From NCBI GenBank assembly GCA_963664655.2, contig CAXXHM010000001.1, forward strand, positions 62,001 to 126,000: a DNA stretch of 64,000 bases. Reading direction: 5' to 3'. The position numbers and the translations under genes are program-made. Below the pieces are notes generated by a model that saw only the letters and a program-made list of their open reading frames with translations, ran no database searches and had not been told where the DNA came from. The DNA is from Desulfospira sp963664655 (GTDB taxonomy: Bacteria > Desulfobacterota > Desulfobacteria > Desulfobacterales > Desulfobacteraceae). Shown here in pieces: positions 44,308-52,077 of this stretch. Numbering within the stretch: position 1 is the first letter of the stretch; each line of letters starts with the position of its first letter.

Positions 44308-44804
44308 AGAGCCCGGTATACAATGTTATTGCAGTGCCAATAGAAAAGGTCCAGGCGAATGACTACAACCCAAATAAAGTTGCACCTCCCGAAATGAAGC
44401 TTCTGGAAATCTCAATATGGGAAGATGGCTTTACCCAACCGGTTGTGTGTTTCTATGACAGTGAAAATGATAAATATATTGTCGTTGACGGCTTTCATCG
44501 TTTCACTATCCTGAAAAACTGTAAAAAAATCAGAGATAGAGAAAATGGACTTTTGCCGGTGGTGGTGATTAAAAAAAATATGTCGGACAGAATTGCATCT
44601 ACAATCAGGCACAACCGGGCCAGAGGCTCTCATAATGTTGATTTAATGAGCAATATAGTTGCAGAATTAGTGGAAATGGGAAAGTCAGATCAATGGATTT
44701 CAAAAAAATTAGGAATGGGAGTGGATGAAATCTTACGGTTAAAACAGGTGACAGGCCTGGCAAGCCTTTTTAAAAAACGTGAATTTTCAAGAGCATGGGA
44801 ATAA
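44304..44804 (+). CDS. IbrB-like ParB/Srx-fold protein
   Basis: The 166-residue protein has the ParB-type N-terminal nucleotide-binding pattern: VPIEKVQANDYNPN (residues 8-21), DGFTQPVV, the box VDGFHRF near 57-63 and IRHNRARGSHN near 95-105, followed by an HTH-like end (WISKKLGMGVDEILRLKQV). Single-domain ParB-like proteins of this type pair with IbrA-like PP-loop proteins in islands and phages. It could act as a CTP/ATP-dependent switch or nuclease on DNA. The IbrA-like gene lies 424 bases upstream. Confidence 0.85.
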   Translation: MKSPVYNVIAVPIEKVQANDYNPNKVAPPEMKLLEISIWEDGFTQPVVCFYDSENDKYIVVDGFHRFTILKNCKKIRDRENGLLPVVVIKKNMSDRIASTIRHNRARGSHNVDLMSNIVAELVEMGKSDQWISKKLGMGVDEILRLKQVTGLASLFKKREFSRAWE

Positions 44805-44806
44805 TT

Positions 44807-45190
44807 ATGAACCTTATTAAAATTGCAAACGCAGGTAAAAAAATAAAAGAAACCAACTATTGGGATTCTGAATATGCTCAAAACGGGAAGTTTTTCTTTT
44901 CTCCTAATGCTGGTTGTATCCGGATGTTAATCCCTGATAATCTGCACCATCTTATCCCTGAAATAAAAACTGGCAAAAAAATTATTCTTTCCAGGGGATC
45001 CTGGCCCGAATATGGCCGGTCCGAAGAGCCTTTCTGTTTTTGGGCAGGGACAGAGCAGTGGTTAATGCTTCCCAAAAAAGAAACGGGATGGGAGTTCGCA
45101 GCCTGGACCCGGGGTGGGTGTGTTTTACAAAAAAAATTATATTACAGAACGGTTTCAGAAATTCCGTACATGAAACCCTGGGGAGAATGA
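44807..45190 (+). CDS. Hypothetical cassette protein (127 aa)
   Basis: No family is recognised. The protein contains several Trp and Cys residues (YWDSEYAQNGKFFFSPNAG near 18-36, ILSRGSWPEYGRSEEPFCFW, GWEFAAWTRGGCVLQKK). The compact beta-rich pattern suggests a small soluble enzyme-like or binding domain. It starts within four bases of the IbrB-like stop and overlaps the XRE gene. The ribosome-binding site is weak, so translation probably depends on coupling. Confidence 0.55.
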   Translation: MNLIKIANAGKKIKETNYWDSEYAQNGKFFFSPNAGCIRMLIPDNLHHLIPEIKTGKKIILSRGSWPEYGRSEEPFCFWAGTEQWLMLPKKETGWEFAAWTRGGCVLQKKLYYRTVSEIPYMKPWGE

Positions 45191-45390
45191 TGGAAAAAAT
45201 AACACCTGAAAATTTTCCAGGCTTTATTAAAAAAATTCGATCCCAAAAGAATTGGACAACTAAAAACCTGGCGGATATCCTTGGAGTATCAAGCCGGACA
45301 ATAGAAGGATGGGAACAGGGTCGTTTAACACCAAGGCCCTTGATTCCAATGATTAATCTTATTCTGGAAAATGTTGAAATTAAAAAATAA
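45190..45390 (+). CDS. XRE-family regulator closing the cassette (66 aa)
   Basis: A Cro/C1 HTH covers the centre: NWTTKNLADILGVSSRTIEGWEQGR (in parts: TTKNLADILG, then SSRTIEGWEQGR near 37-48). GGGGAG lies just before two adjacent ATGs (45187 and 45190). It overlaps the previous gene stop. As the last gene of the cassette and the only DNA-binding regulator in it, it is the best candidate to bind the dyad at 39761-39774. Confidence 0.8.
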   Translation: MEKITPENFPGFIKKIRSQKNWTTKNLADILGVSSRTIEGWEQGRLTPRPLIPMINLILENVEIKK

Positions 45391-45412
45391 GGGTTTTTAA
45401 AACCCTTATTTG
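45385..45412. terminator. Bidirectional terminator at the cassette's right edge
   Basis: AAATAAGGGTTTT pairs exactly with AAAACCCTTATTT around two bases. It overlaps the XRE stop on the plus strand and the last codons of the minus-strand HTH gene, so it can end transcripts from both sides. Confidence 0.8.
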
Positions 45413-45591
45413 CTTGTATAGTCTTTAAGCCAAGTTTCAATATTCTCTCGATGTGCAATCCATCTTCCCTCTTCCATTCGGACAGGCATTCCAGCGGCAA
45501 TAAATTTCATAACCTTGTGTTTTGATATCTTAAGAAAATCTAAAATAGCCTGTTTGCCATCCAATAACCCCGTTGTTTCTTTTGTACTCAT
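45406..45591 (-). CDS. Small HTH protein (excisionase/AlpA-like)
   Basis: The 61-residue protein has a MerR/AlpA-type winged helix: GKQAILDFLKISKHKVMKFIAAGMPV (in parts: LLDGKQAILDFLKIS, then KVMKFIAAGMPV) followed by IAHRENIETWL. Its ATG overlaps the terminase stop (ATGA), so it is coupled to terminase. It resembles the N-terminal DNA-binding domain of Nu1-type terminase small subunits and of excisionases. A packaging or regulatory role is open. Confidence 0.7.
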   Translation of the reverse strand: MSTKETTGLLDGKQAILDFLKISKHKVMKFIAAGMPVRMEEGRWIAHRENIETWLKDYTSK

Positions 45592-47477
45592 GTTGCCATC
45601 CATTTGCTTTTGATTGCTGCCGGTTTTTTATTTGTGTCAGCCTGGATCTGCCTTTCAAGACGAAGTTTAAGCATTCCAAAGTTCAGATTCAAAAATTCCA
45701 ACGCCCCCATACTGTAAGCTCGACAATCGAGAGGTTCATTCGGACCAAGTTTCACCCATTCATATCCGACCAAAACACCACTCTTCCTTTTCTCTCGTTT
45801 TTCTTCGTTAGTGAGTTGCTTGAAGTGATTGTCTGTGTAGTGATCTGGGAAATGGCAATAACCGGGACCCGGTTCTTCAATCTTTAGCCGTTTAAAAATT
45901 ATTGTTTTGGCGTCATCAACATTTACCGTCCGAAGGATTGCCCGGCCACCTTTGCCTTTGTCGCCTTGCCATGTACCTTTATTGCAAAGCATTCCGGTGT
46001 TTACCCCCTTGGTTGCATAAACATGCCGCCTTCGACGGGGGCCTGTGAATTTATAAACCTCATGAGGCAAATATCCAGAATCAATAAATGCGCATAACAC
46101 ACCAAGCTCAACCCCGTCTTCCCGAACAAAGCGGGATAATAATTTTTCTTCAACATGGTCCCATACTTCAGGCCGTTCCGGATCTCCTTGAAAAACAAAA
46201 TACCCCAAAGACCAGGATTCTTTTTCAAGGCCCCAACCGACTATTTCGAGTTCTATTCTGGAGTTGGCACCCCCCTGGACGTCAGCCCCTGCCGTAATAA
46301 CCAGCACTTCGTCAGGGATTGTGCCATGGGAAAGATAATCCTCCCCGCGCTGGCCAAGTGTGGTGTAATTAACGGTTTCACCAGAATCTTGGAAGGTTTC
46401 GCCCAAAAGCGTGTTGATAACGGATTTCAGGGTGATAATGTTCCCCGATTTGGCTTCTTTACTAGCCGCAATCCACCGGTCAACAACGTAAGACCAAGGG
46501 CGCAAGTAGCTATAAGCGGCCCAGATTCGGGCACCAATCCGGCGTGGCTTTGGGATAGGGTTGTCATCAGGACCATAAAACCGATCTTCTTGATCAGAGT
46601 AATAATATCCGTCCATGGTCTGCCATCGGCCGGCGGCATCCATTGCCGGATAATCTCTGTAATATATCTCACAGCCTGCTTGGCAGAGATACCGGACAGA
46701 ATCCGGGTTGTCATCGTCCCATTTTAAATTTGAAAACTCTAACCGTTGCAGGGTTCCGCAGTGGGGGCAAGGAACAAATCTGTAAAAAATTCTATCAGAA
46801 TTCTCAACAGCGGATTCAATCAAGCTGGCCCCTTTGGTTTTTGGAGTGCTGCCCCTAATGGATTTGGGGAAAGGGGCCTGATCCAAACGACCGTCTCCCA
46901 ATTCAAAGCAGCTGCCTTCCCCGTCGATATCCCGGTCAAAGCCGTCTGTCTCATCATAGATAGCAACGTCTTTGGTCATTCTCCGATAATTTCTGGCAGA
47001 TTTGCCGCCTTTGATATCCAGAGTGGCACCATTAAAAACCTTTTTTTCCACGGTATTGAACTTTGACTTTTGACCCACAGGGCATTTTAATTTTTCACCA
47101 ATGACCGGCACGTCCCTGAGCATCGTTTCAACTTCGTCAGTTACAAAATCTTTTGCATCCCCGTCTGTTGGTTGCCAGATGGCCACATTTCTATTCTTTT
47201 GATCGATCTGACAACCCACGGCGGCAAGCAGGCATTTTGTGTACCCAACCCTCCTACTTTTCATCCAATTCACCTCCTCAATATCATCAGAGGTCATCCA
47301 GTTTAAAATAGCTGTCTGGTATGGGTAGCATTCCCACCGGCCCTCTGTGCCTGAAGATTCCGGGGAAAGGTAAAAGTATTTATTTGCCCATTCGGCCCCG
47401 AGCATGGGAATAGATGCCCGGAAGGGGTTGAGACCCATGTGGTAGGCGGTTTTTATGTTTTGGGTAGCAGTGGTCAA
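45588..47477 (-). CDS. Terminase large subunit (GpA family)
   Basis: The 629-residue protein has an N-terminal ATPase with a Walker A-like SRRVGYTK (74-81), IYDETDGFDRD near 173, and a C-terminal nuclease with AGADVQGG near 398 and CAFIDSGYLPHEVYKF near 466. A Cys pair CPHCG near 237 may bind zinc. This is the lambda GpA type, which cuts cos ends and packages DNA. The small subunit gene lies 133 bases upstream. Confidence 0.94.
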   Translation of the reverse strand: MTTATQNIKTAYHMGLNPFRASIPMLGAEWANKYFYLSPESSGTEGRWECYPYQTAILNWMTSDDIEEVNWMKSRRVGYTKCLLAAVGCQIDQKNRNVAIWQPTDGDAKDFVTDEVETMLRDVPVIGEKLKCPVGQKSKFNTVEKKVFNGATLDIKGGKSARNYRRMTKDVAIYDETDGFDRDIDGEGSCFELGDGRLDQAPFPKSIRGSTPKTKGASLIESAVENSDRIFYRFVPCPHCGTLQRLEFSNLKWDDDNPDSVRYLCQAGCEIYYRDYPAMDAAGRWQTMDGYYYSDQEDRFYGPDDNPIPKPRRIGARIWAAYSYLRPWSYVVDRWIAASKEAKSGNIITLKSVINTLLGETFQDSGETVNYTTLGQRGEDYLSHGTIPDEVLVITAGADVQGGANSRIELEIVGWGLEKESWSLGYFVFQGDPERPEVWDHVEEKLLSRFVREDGVELGVLCAFIDSGYLPHEVYKFTGPRRRRHVYATKGVNTGMLCNKGTWQGDKGKGGRAILRTVNVDDAKTIIFKRLKIEEPGPGYCHFPDHYTDNHFKQLTNEEKREKRKSGVLVGYEWVKLGPNEPLDCRAYSMGALEFLNLNFGMLKLRLERQIQADTNKKPAAIKSKWMAT

Positions 47478-47610
47478 TTTGTTATTTTTTAAATTTTAGT
47501 TTCAACCAATCAAGAAGGAAAAACCGCCTGAAACCCAAGCTATTTTTGTAAATTTTTAAGACCATTTTTCTTTGCCATTTTGAAAATTCAATCATATTAC
47601 TCCGTAAATT

Positions 47611-48081
47611 TTATTCGTCCATATCCAATTCCGAATCCGCAATGATATTCCGGCACTCGGCAATGGATTTTTTCACAAGTGTTATCTGATCTCCGGTGAT
47701 CTCCGGCCAGTTCCGTTTCATCACCAATGGCAACGATTCAAGGATCGGAATGATCTGGTTTGCCGCTTTTTCAAGTGCCATGGTAAGGAGTGCAACAGGG
47801 GCAACTTTCTGTTCTTCCAGGTCGTTTTGCCGCTTCTTTTCCCGGTACTTTTCTTTCTCAAGGAGTCGGGAATAATCCTCACCATCTTCATTCTCAGCTA
47901 AATCTCCTTGCGCTTGCCCGGTTGAGACACCTCGTAAATATCTAATATATGCCAGCCTACAATCATTTATCTTGTACCCTCCCCGGCCTTTACTGGCAGG
48001 TAACACCCCGTCACTTATTAACCGTCTCACATGCCGGGGAGATAGGTCTAAGTGATCAGCTATTTCCTGCTGTGTGGCCAT
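47611..48081 (-). CDS. Terminase small subunit (Nu1-like)
   Basis: The 156-residue protein begins with a winged HTH (TQQEIADHLDLSPRHVRRLISDGVLP, in parts: QQEIADHLDLS, RHVRRLISDGVLP) and continues with a charged coiled coil (KEKYREKKRQNDLEEQK). This is the Nu1 plan: cos binding plus dimerisation and contact to GpA. No clear alternative exists. Confidence 0.88.
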   Translation of the reverse strand: MATQQEIADHLDLSPRHVRRLISDGVLPASKGRGGYKINDCRLAYIRYLRGVSTGQAQGDLAENEDGEDYSRLLEKEKYREKKRQNDLEEQKVAPVALLTMALEKAANQIIPILESLPLVMKRNWPEITGDQITLVKKSIAECRNIIADSELDMDE

Positions 48082-48430
48082 TTTCTCTTCATTCTTTAAT
48101 GGTTTACAGAACTAAATCCTGATTATTCTCTGTTATTCTGAGTTAACCATGATTAATGAGGATTCGTTGCTATTTCTAATAGGCCGCTAATATTTTTTCT
48201 TAATTGGCAAGGCTTGCTCCTGAGTGCCCTATATTTTCGATCTAAGGCGCGTTTTATTTTTTGATACATAAGTACTCGTTTCGCCTTCTTTTCGATTACT
48301 TACCCACTCAACCGGACACGGACACGGATTTTTGGAACGTTATAATTAGAAAAAAGCTGCGCCTTGACGACCCGTAACAAATAAGACCCCGGAAAGGACC
48401 CAAAAGTTCTTATTTGCTCCTGATAGCTCA
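48082..48430. other. Intergenic region upstream of terminase; candidate cos/late-promoter region
   Basis: About 350 A+T-rich bases without a gene. Seen are a 9-bp inverted repeat CAAATAAGA / TCTTATTTG (48378-48416) and the direct repeat CGGACACGGACACGG at 48313. In lambda-type phages cos lies just upstream of the small terminase gene, so this is the best place for it, but no cos can be shown from sequence alone. Confidence 0.35.
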
Positions 48431-48808
48431 TCATTTCCGCTCCTTAAACCCAACAAAGCCGTCGTCATCAACAAAGAAATCACCTACTCTCGGCTGCCAA
48501 ATCATCTGCCTGCCTCCCCTGGTTCTCTTTATTTTCCTCCATCCCCAAAGCTCCAAGGAGGTGCCAGGTGTTTGCAACCAATCAAGGGTTTCCTGGGCCT
48601 TTTCGTCCTGGAGTTTGCGTATATGCTGGCTGAATGCCGATCCGGTGGACTGGACCCCAATAACCCCCTTTTCCGGGTCCAGGGCGATAATATCAATAAT
48701 CCCAAACATATCCTGCCGGATCTTGATATGAGCGTTCCACTTCTCCACTATGGCGCATTTAATTCCGTTTTGCCGCAATTCACGGATGGTTCTTTGCGTT
48801 GGGGTCAT
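48431..48808 (-). CDS. Restriction-like nuclease/resolvase (PD-(D/E)XK pattern)
   Basis: The 125-residue protein shows a typical small nuclease pattern: TQRTIRELRQNG, VEKWNAH, FGIIDIIALDPEKGVIGVQST near 35-56 (Asp, then Val-Gln in place of the usual Glu-x-Lys), and a Trp-rich C-terminus. Similar phage proteins are annotated as VRR-NUC or resolvase-like. It may act on recombination or packaging intermediates. It shares one base with the upstream replication gene. Confidence 0.6.
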   Translation of the reverse strand: MTPTQRTIRELRQNGIKCAIVEKWNAHIKIRQDMFGIIDIIALDPEKGVIGVQSTGSAFSQHIRKLQDEKAQETLDWLQTPGTSLELWGWRKIKRTRGGRQMIWQPRVGDFFVDDDGFVGFKERK

Positions 48809-49356
48809 TAACCCTCCATTGTTTTGACTGATTTGGTGGACAGTTGCCTGATATTCTCAACTCCAATCACATTACTCTCTGTTGGCCGTTTCAGTTCAAT
48901 CACGGCCCGATTTTCGGAATAAGCCTGATATGCGGCTATAAACTCTTTACGCCACCAAACCAGGTCTTTTTCTAAAACAAAACAGGCCCAGGAACGATAA
49001 GGCCATCTGACCGTCATCAGGTCCTGTGTGATCGGGTCATCAAAGTCAGCCTTTCCAGCCCTGCCGTGATATTTTAATTTTGCAAGGACTTTATCTGCTT
49101 GAATCTCAGCCCGGCTTACAGGGGAAATTTCCGGCACCAGGACAGCATCTAAGAACTCTTTGACAGTCGGCACCGACGGGAAATCTTTCTTTCTGTGTTT
49201 GATCAAAAACGTTGCTGCATTGGCAATTTGTTGAATGCTTAAATCAGCCATTACAGAGAACCGCATTTGCAAACCCTCTTTGCTGATCTGTCCACCGAAG
49301 TTGTCCGCAACGCCATACATAATCTCGGCAAATTTTTGTTTATCACCCTGATTCAT
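48808..49356 (-). CDS. Replication accessory protein (helicase-loader position)
   Basis: The 182-residue protein is helical (MYGVADNFGGQISKEGLQM, then ADLSIQQIANAATFLIKH and FPSVPTVKEFLDAV). This pattern is common in phage replication genes that follow the initiator, in the place of lambda P or DnaC-like loaders. No AAA+ motif is visible. The start overlaps the initiator stop by 14 bases. The role is inferred from position and fold pattern. Confidence 0.65.
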   Translation of the reverse strand: MNQGDKQKFAEIMYGVADNFGGQISKEGLQMRFSVMADLSIQQIANAATFLIKHRKKDFPSVPTVKEFLDAVLVPEISPVSRAEIQADKVLAKLKYHGRAGKADFDDPITQDLMTVRWPYRSWACFVLEKDLVWWRKEFIAAYQAYSENRAVIELKRPTESNVIGVENIRQLSTKSVKTMEG

Positions 49357-50092
49357 TGATAAAATCCCTACATGCGTTAAGATTTGCTTGATCTCTCCGG
49401 CTTCTATTCACAGGGGCGGCTCTGGGGTTCTTCCCAATTGAATCCTGAGCCCGCCCAAGCCATGCAGCAATGTGACGCTTAATTCCGGCTTTTGTTTTTC
49501 GCCTTGCGGGGCTTGCTTTGTTCCATTGTTGGCATTTTCGGATTTCTTGCCGGACATCTATCCCGGGAAAGGCTTCGAGGTATTCAGCAACGTCCGATTC
49601 CGTAACAAGATGGGTTGATTTTCCACCAGACAAAAGAATTTCACAAAATACAGGTTCTTTGATTTCGGATTCCGTTGCCGGTTCGGAACCAGAATCTGGT
49701 TCCGAGCATCCATCTGTCTCTGTCTCTGTCTCTGTCTCTGTCTCTAGTGCGTCATGTTGGCGTCGTGTTGGCGTCGTGTTGACGTCATGTTGACAACCAT
49801 CTTGACAAATAAATCCTAACTCTTTGAATTTATTGACATCTGGAGCATTGTCCAAATAACACAACTTTCTTATCACCATTGGCGATGCTGGAATGGTTCC
49901 ATTGTTGTCAGCAGCCAGTAACCACATGGCAACAAGCTGCCCCCTCTCTGCGTCTGAAAGCCCCACCCATTCAGGGTTTCTCATCACACAACGGTGGATC
50001 TTAATCCATGGTGGCTGTCCCCTATCCTTGCGGTAGGACTGCCATTTTTCCCAATTTCTAATCCTGAGCTGGCTTGCATTGCTGGTTGTCAT
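49343..50092 (-). CDS. Replication initiator/replisome organiser with internal iterons
   Basis: The 249-residue protein has an N-terminal winged-helix-like domain (WIKIHRCVMRNPEWVGLSDAERGQLVAMWL, in parts: RNPEWVGLSDAERGQ, LVAMWLLAADNNG) common to phage replisome organisers, a disordered middle with (ET)5 and a C-terminal helical part. Codons 98-113 are written in four 11-bp iterons (49751-49794) that match those upstream. Lambda O carries its origin inside the gene in the same way. The Glu-Thr stretch comes from a pure hexanucleotide repeat (five CTGTCT units, 49714-49743). Confidence 0.75.
   Translation of the reverse strand: MTTSNASQLRIRNWEKWQSYRKDRGQPPWIKIHRCVMRNPEWVGLSDAERGQLVAMWLLAADNNGTIPASPMVIRKLCYLDNAPDVNKFKELGFICQDGCQHDVNTTPTRRQHDALETETETETETDGCSEPDSGSEPATESEIKEPVFCEILLSGGKSTHLVTESDVAEYLEAFPGIDVRQEIRKCQQWNKASPARRKTKAGIKRHIAAWLGRAQDSIGKNPRAAPVNRSRRDQANLNACRDFINESG
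49714..49743. repeat. Hexanucleotide microsatellite in the initiator gene
   Basis: Five perfect copies of CTGTCT encode an ETETET linker on the minus strand. The period of six keeps the frame, so copy number may vary without loss of the protein. Confidence 0.9.
49751..49794. repeat. Iteron cluster inside the initiator gene (4 x 11 bp)
   Basis: Four adjacent 11-mers: GTCATGTTGGC, GTCGTGTTGGC, GTCGTGTTGAC, GTCATGTTGAC. They match the cluster at 50110-50197 and are likely binding sites for the encoded initiator. Confidence 0.85.
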
Positions 50093-50109
50093 CTTTATGG
50101 CCTTACTAT

Positions 50110-50197
50110 GTCATGTTTGTGTCATGCTTGTGTCACCCTGGCAACCACATGACACCACCTTGACGTCGTGTTGACGTCACGTTGACGTCATGTTGAC
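50110..50197. repeat. Iteron cluster upstream of the initiator gene (8 x 11 bp)
   Basis: Eight units in strict 11-base register; the last three are GTCGTGTTGAC, GTCACGTTGAC, GTCATGTTGAC, the others degenerate (GTCATGTTTGT, GTCATGCTTGT, GTCACCCTGGC, AACCACATGAC, ACCACCTTGAC). It ends 18 bases upstream of the initiator start. It is the probable phage origin and/or an autoregulatory site. Confidence 0.85.
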
Positions 50198-50235
50198 GCC
50201 AACAACAAAAAGGTTTAATTTTCGATATGCCATTT

Positions 50236-50661
50236 TTAAACCCCGTCCTGTTCCGCATGCTTATAACAAAAGGCACACAGCCTCGTTAACTGAACGCCGC
50301 ATACTGGCCTTTTTGGGACCGGCCGAAGCCCACAACAACTACACATGCGCCGGCTGCTTTTTTTGCGTTTTTGGCTCCATTGGCTGACTATCCGCGCAGC
50401 TTCTTTTGGGGTTCTCATTTTAACCCCGGCCGCCACCAATTTCTTTCGAGCCGTGTTGGGGCTCATCCGGAACTCAGCCCCAAGTTGAGACAGGCTACAG
50501 CCTTCCAGATATAACTTTTTCATTGCTGCTATTTTGTCGTCTTGATTCCCACGGGCACCGCTCTTTTGTGCATGACCGCGGCTTCCCTGGCTTATGGTCG
50601 AAATAGGCGTATCCGTAGCATTTACCAGTTCGTTTACATCTTGCCGGGCACCGGTCAGCAT
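50236..50661 (-). CDS. HTH and zinc-ribbon phage regulator
   Basis: The C-terminal 100 residues look genuine: an HTH (KKLYLEGCSLSQLGAEFRMS then NTARKKLVAAGV) and a zinc ribbon (CSCCGLRP, later LCAFCYKH). The ATG at 50661 overlaps the MazG stop as ATGCTGA with GGTGGA before it, so coupling supports this start; an internal ATG at 50523 would give the HTH/ribbon part alone. A Cys-rich frame overlaps its first half. Late-gene or replication control is possible from position; no family name is claimed. Confidence 0.6.
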   Translation of the reverse strand: MLTGARQDVNELVNATDTPISTISQGSRGHAQKSGARGNQDDKIAAMKKLYLEGCSLSQLGAEFRMSPNTARKKLVAAGVKMRTPKEAARIVSQWSQKRKKSSRRMCSCCGLRPVPKRPVCGVQLTRLCAFCYKHAEQDGV

Positions 50662-50704
50662 TTTTTTCCACCGTGACGGTATGAGCGTGATTTGTTTTTT
50701 TCAT
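50495..50704 (-). CDS. Possible overlapping Cys-rich small protein (69 aa)
   Basis: This frame overlaps the MazG end and the first half of the HTH gene. Its sequence has a zinc-binding look: RCPARCKRTGKCYGYAYF, then RSCTKERCPW, spaced like genuine phage zinc-finger proteins. The ATG lies 50 bases inside the MazG gene without a clear ribosome-binding site. Either both frames are translated or one is a by-product; I cannot decide. Confidence 0.4.
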   Translation of the reverse strand: MKKTNHAHTVTVEKNADRCPARCKRTGKCYGYAYFDHKPGKPRSCTKERCPWESRRQNSSNEKVISGRL

Positions 50705-50948
50705 GCTTTTTCCGGATTTCTTCCTGGATATCTATTCCATACCCTGCTGCGGCGTCCAGCACCCTGATAACGATATCGGAAAGTTCTTCTTTAAAATTCT
50801 CTACATCCCCATTCCGGTAGGCTTCAAGGGCTTCTGAAACTTCACTGTGGATCAAGCACAAAGTTTCCGGTATCGGCCTTTCGTTGTCCCACCAGCCGTG
50901 CGCCTTCGCATTTTCATGTATTTGCGTTTGCCATATTCTTAAATCCAT
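50655..50948 (-). CDS. MazG-like nucleotide pyrophosphohydrolase
   Basis: The 97-residue protein has the MazG pattern: KAHGWWDNERPIPETLCLIHSEVSEALEAYR (in parts: LIHSEVSEALEAYR near 32-45) and EELSDIVIRVLDAAAGYG near 54-71, giving the E-x2-E and E-x2-D metal ligands. It hydrolyses NTPs or alarmones; in phages it may tune host nucleotide pools. It is coupled to the downstream HTH gene. Confidence 0.85.
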   Translation of the reverse strand: MDLRIWQTQIHENAKAHGWWDNERPIPETLCLIHSEVSEALEAYRNGDVENFKEELSDIVIRVLDAAAGYGIDIQEEIRKKHEKNKSRSYRHGGKKC

Positions 50949-51063
50949 AATTGTGATGCCGGGTTCACCAATGGCCAGCCCCGGCAGGCATTCTTTTGAG
51001 GAGGTACAATGAAAAAGAAAACTTGCCCGTTACTACCGCCACGGTGCCGGGCGGGTACAAAAG

Positions 51064-52068
51064 CTAATTTCCAGCGTCGGCCTCATGGTCTAAAATTTCA
51101 TTAACTTTGGACTTAAACTGATTAAAATTATCAGGTGACGGCTCTCCAATGGCATCTTGAGCCATTTTAAAAGCAATTGGGAATTTATCTGACAGATCAA
51201 TAAAAGGAGCTTCCCAATCTTTATTTGACATATCAGGCTGTGCTTCCTGGGGTTGTTTGGTGGTCCTTTGGGTTTGTGTGGCCCCGTTGGTATTGGCCCT
51301 GGAAAGCTTTTCCCCGAGAGTGGTATCTTCGGTTTCTTTTCCGGGAGAGACATCAACAGTCTGCGAATCGTCAATATCCGAGTCGGGGACCATCCGCCCT
51401 TCAAGCCTCATCAAAACCCTGGAGAAAAGCTTACTCAAGGCCTTACCAACAACCCCGTCATCCCCCATAAAGGCGTTGACTTTTATCTTAAAAACGAGCT
51501 TATCTTCGCCGTATCCAAGCTTAACCTCCCCGCCGTCCTGGTGCCATGAGGCGTAACACTGCACCTTTGCAATCTGGATCTGTTTCGGCTTACCGTATTC
51601 AATCCGATCCTCAACGCAAAACAAGGGCGGGGTATGGGTGAATTTGAAATTTGAAACCCGCTCATCTTCAATGATTTTTCGGTATTTGCCGTCTTTGGCC
51701 GGATAAAACCGGCTGGCAATAATGTTAAATTCATTGTTTGTGATCCGGTACCCCTTGAGCATTGCCTCAATGCAGCATTCTTTGATCTCATCGTATGTGT
51801 ATGGCTGGAGATCAGTCCTCTTTGATGATTCAATGGCGGCCGGACTCCTGTCGGTCATGAATCCCAGGGGAGTGTTTGCCATACTCTCCACGGTTTCTTT
51901 GATTTCTGGGGTAAGAAACAGGTTTCTAAGGGTCTTTACCCCCTTGGCAAGCACCAGGGCCTGACCAAAACTCTGTGTCTGCTGGCTGGTGATGGGCAGG
52001 CACTCCTCAACCACGGTATCAATCTCCTTCGTGGCCTGGTCTATGGTTGCTACTGCGTTTTTGGACAT
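51064..52068 (-). CDS. RecT-family single-strand annealing recombinase
   Basis: The 334-residue protein has the RecT/Red-beta pattern: PYTYDEIKECCIEAMLKGYRI (in parts: ECCIEAMLKGYRITNNEFN near 94-112), ASRFYPAKDGKYRKI, and KVQCYASWHQDGG near 170. The C-terminal third is a disordered linker and short helix, probably for SSB contact. The exonuclease gene is directly upstream (nine bases apart), as in RecE/RecT pairs. It anneals complementary strands in phage recombination. Confidence 0.82.
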   Translation of the reverse strand: MSKNAVATIDQATKEIDTVVEECLPITSQQTQSFGQALVLAKGVKTLRNLFLTPEIKETVESMANTPLGFMTDRSPAAIESSKRTDLQPYTYDEIKECCIEAMLKGYRITNNEFNIIASRFYPAKDGKYRKIIEDERVSNFKFTHTPPLFCVEDRIEYGKPKQIQIAKVQCYASWHQDGGEVKLGYGEDKLVFKIKVNAFMGDDGVVGKALSKLFSRVLMRLEGRMVPDSDIDDSQTVDVSPGKETEDTTLGEKLSRANTNGATQTQRTTKQPQEAQPDMSNKDWEAPFIDLSDKFPIAFKMAQDAIGEPSPDNFNQFKSKVNEILDHEADAGN

Positions 52069-52077
52069 TTTAACCTC

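Noticed and set aside
51009..51100. Short plus-strand frame with a strong GAGGAGG before its ATG
   Set aside because: It has a good ribosome-binding site but runs antisense into the RecT gene end, and its product (Pro/Arg/Cys-rich, about 32 residues) has no protein-like pattern.
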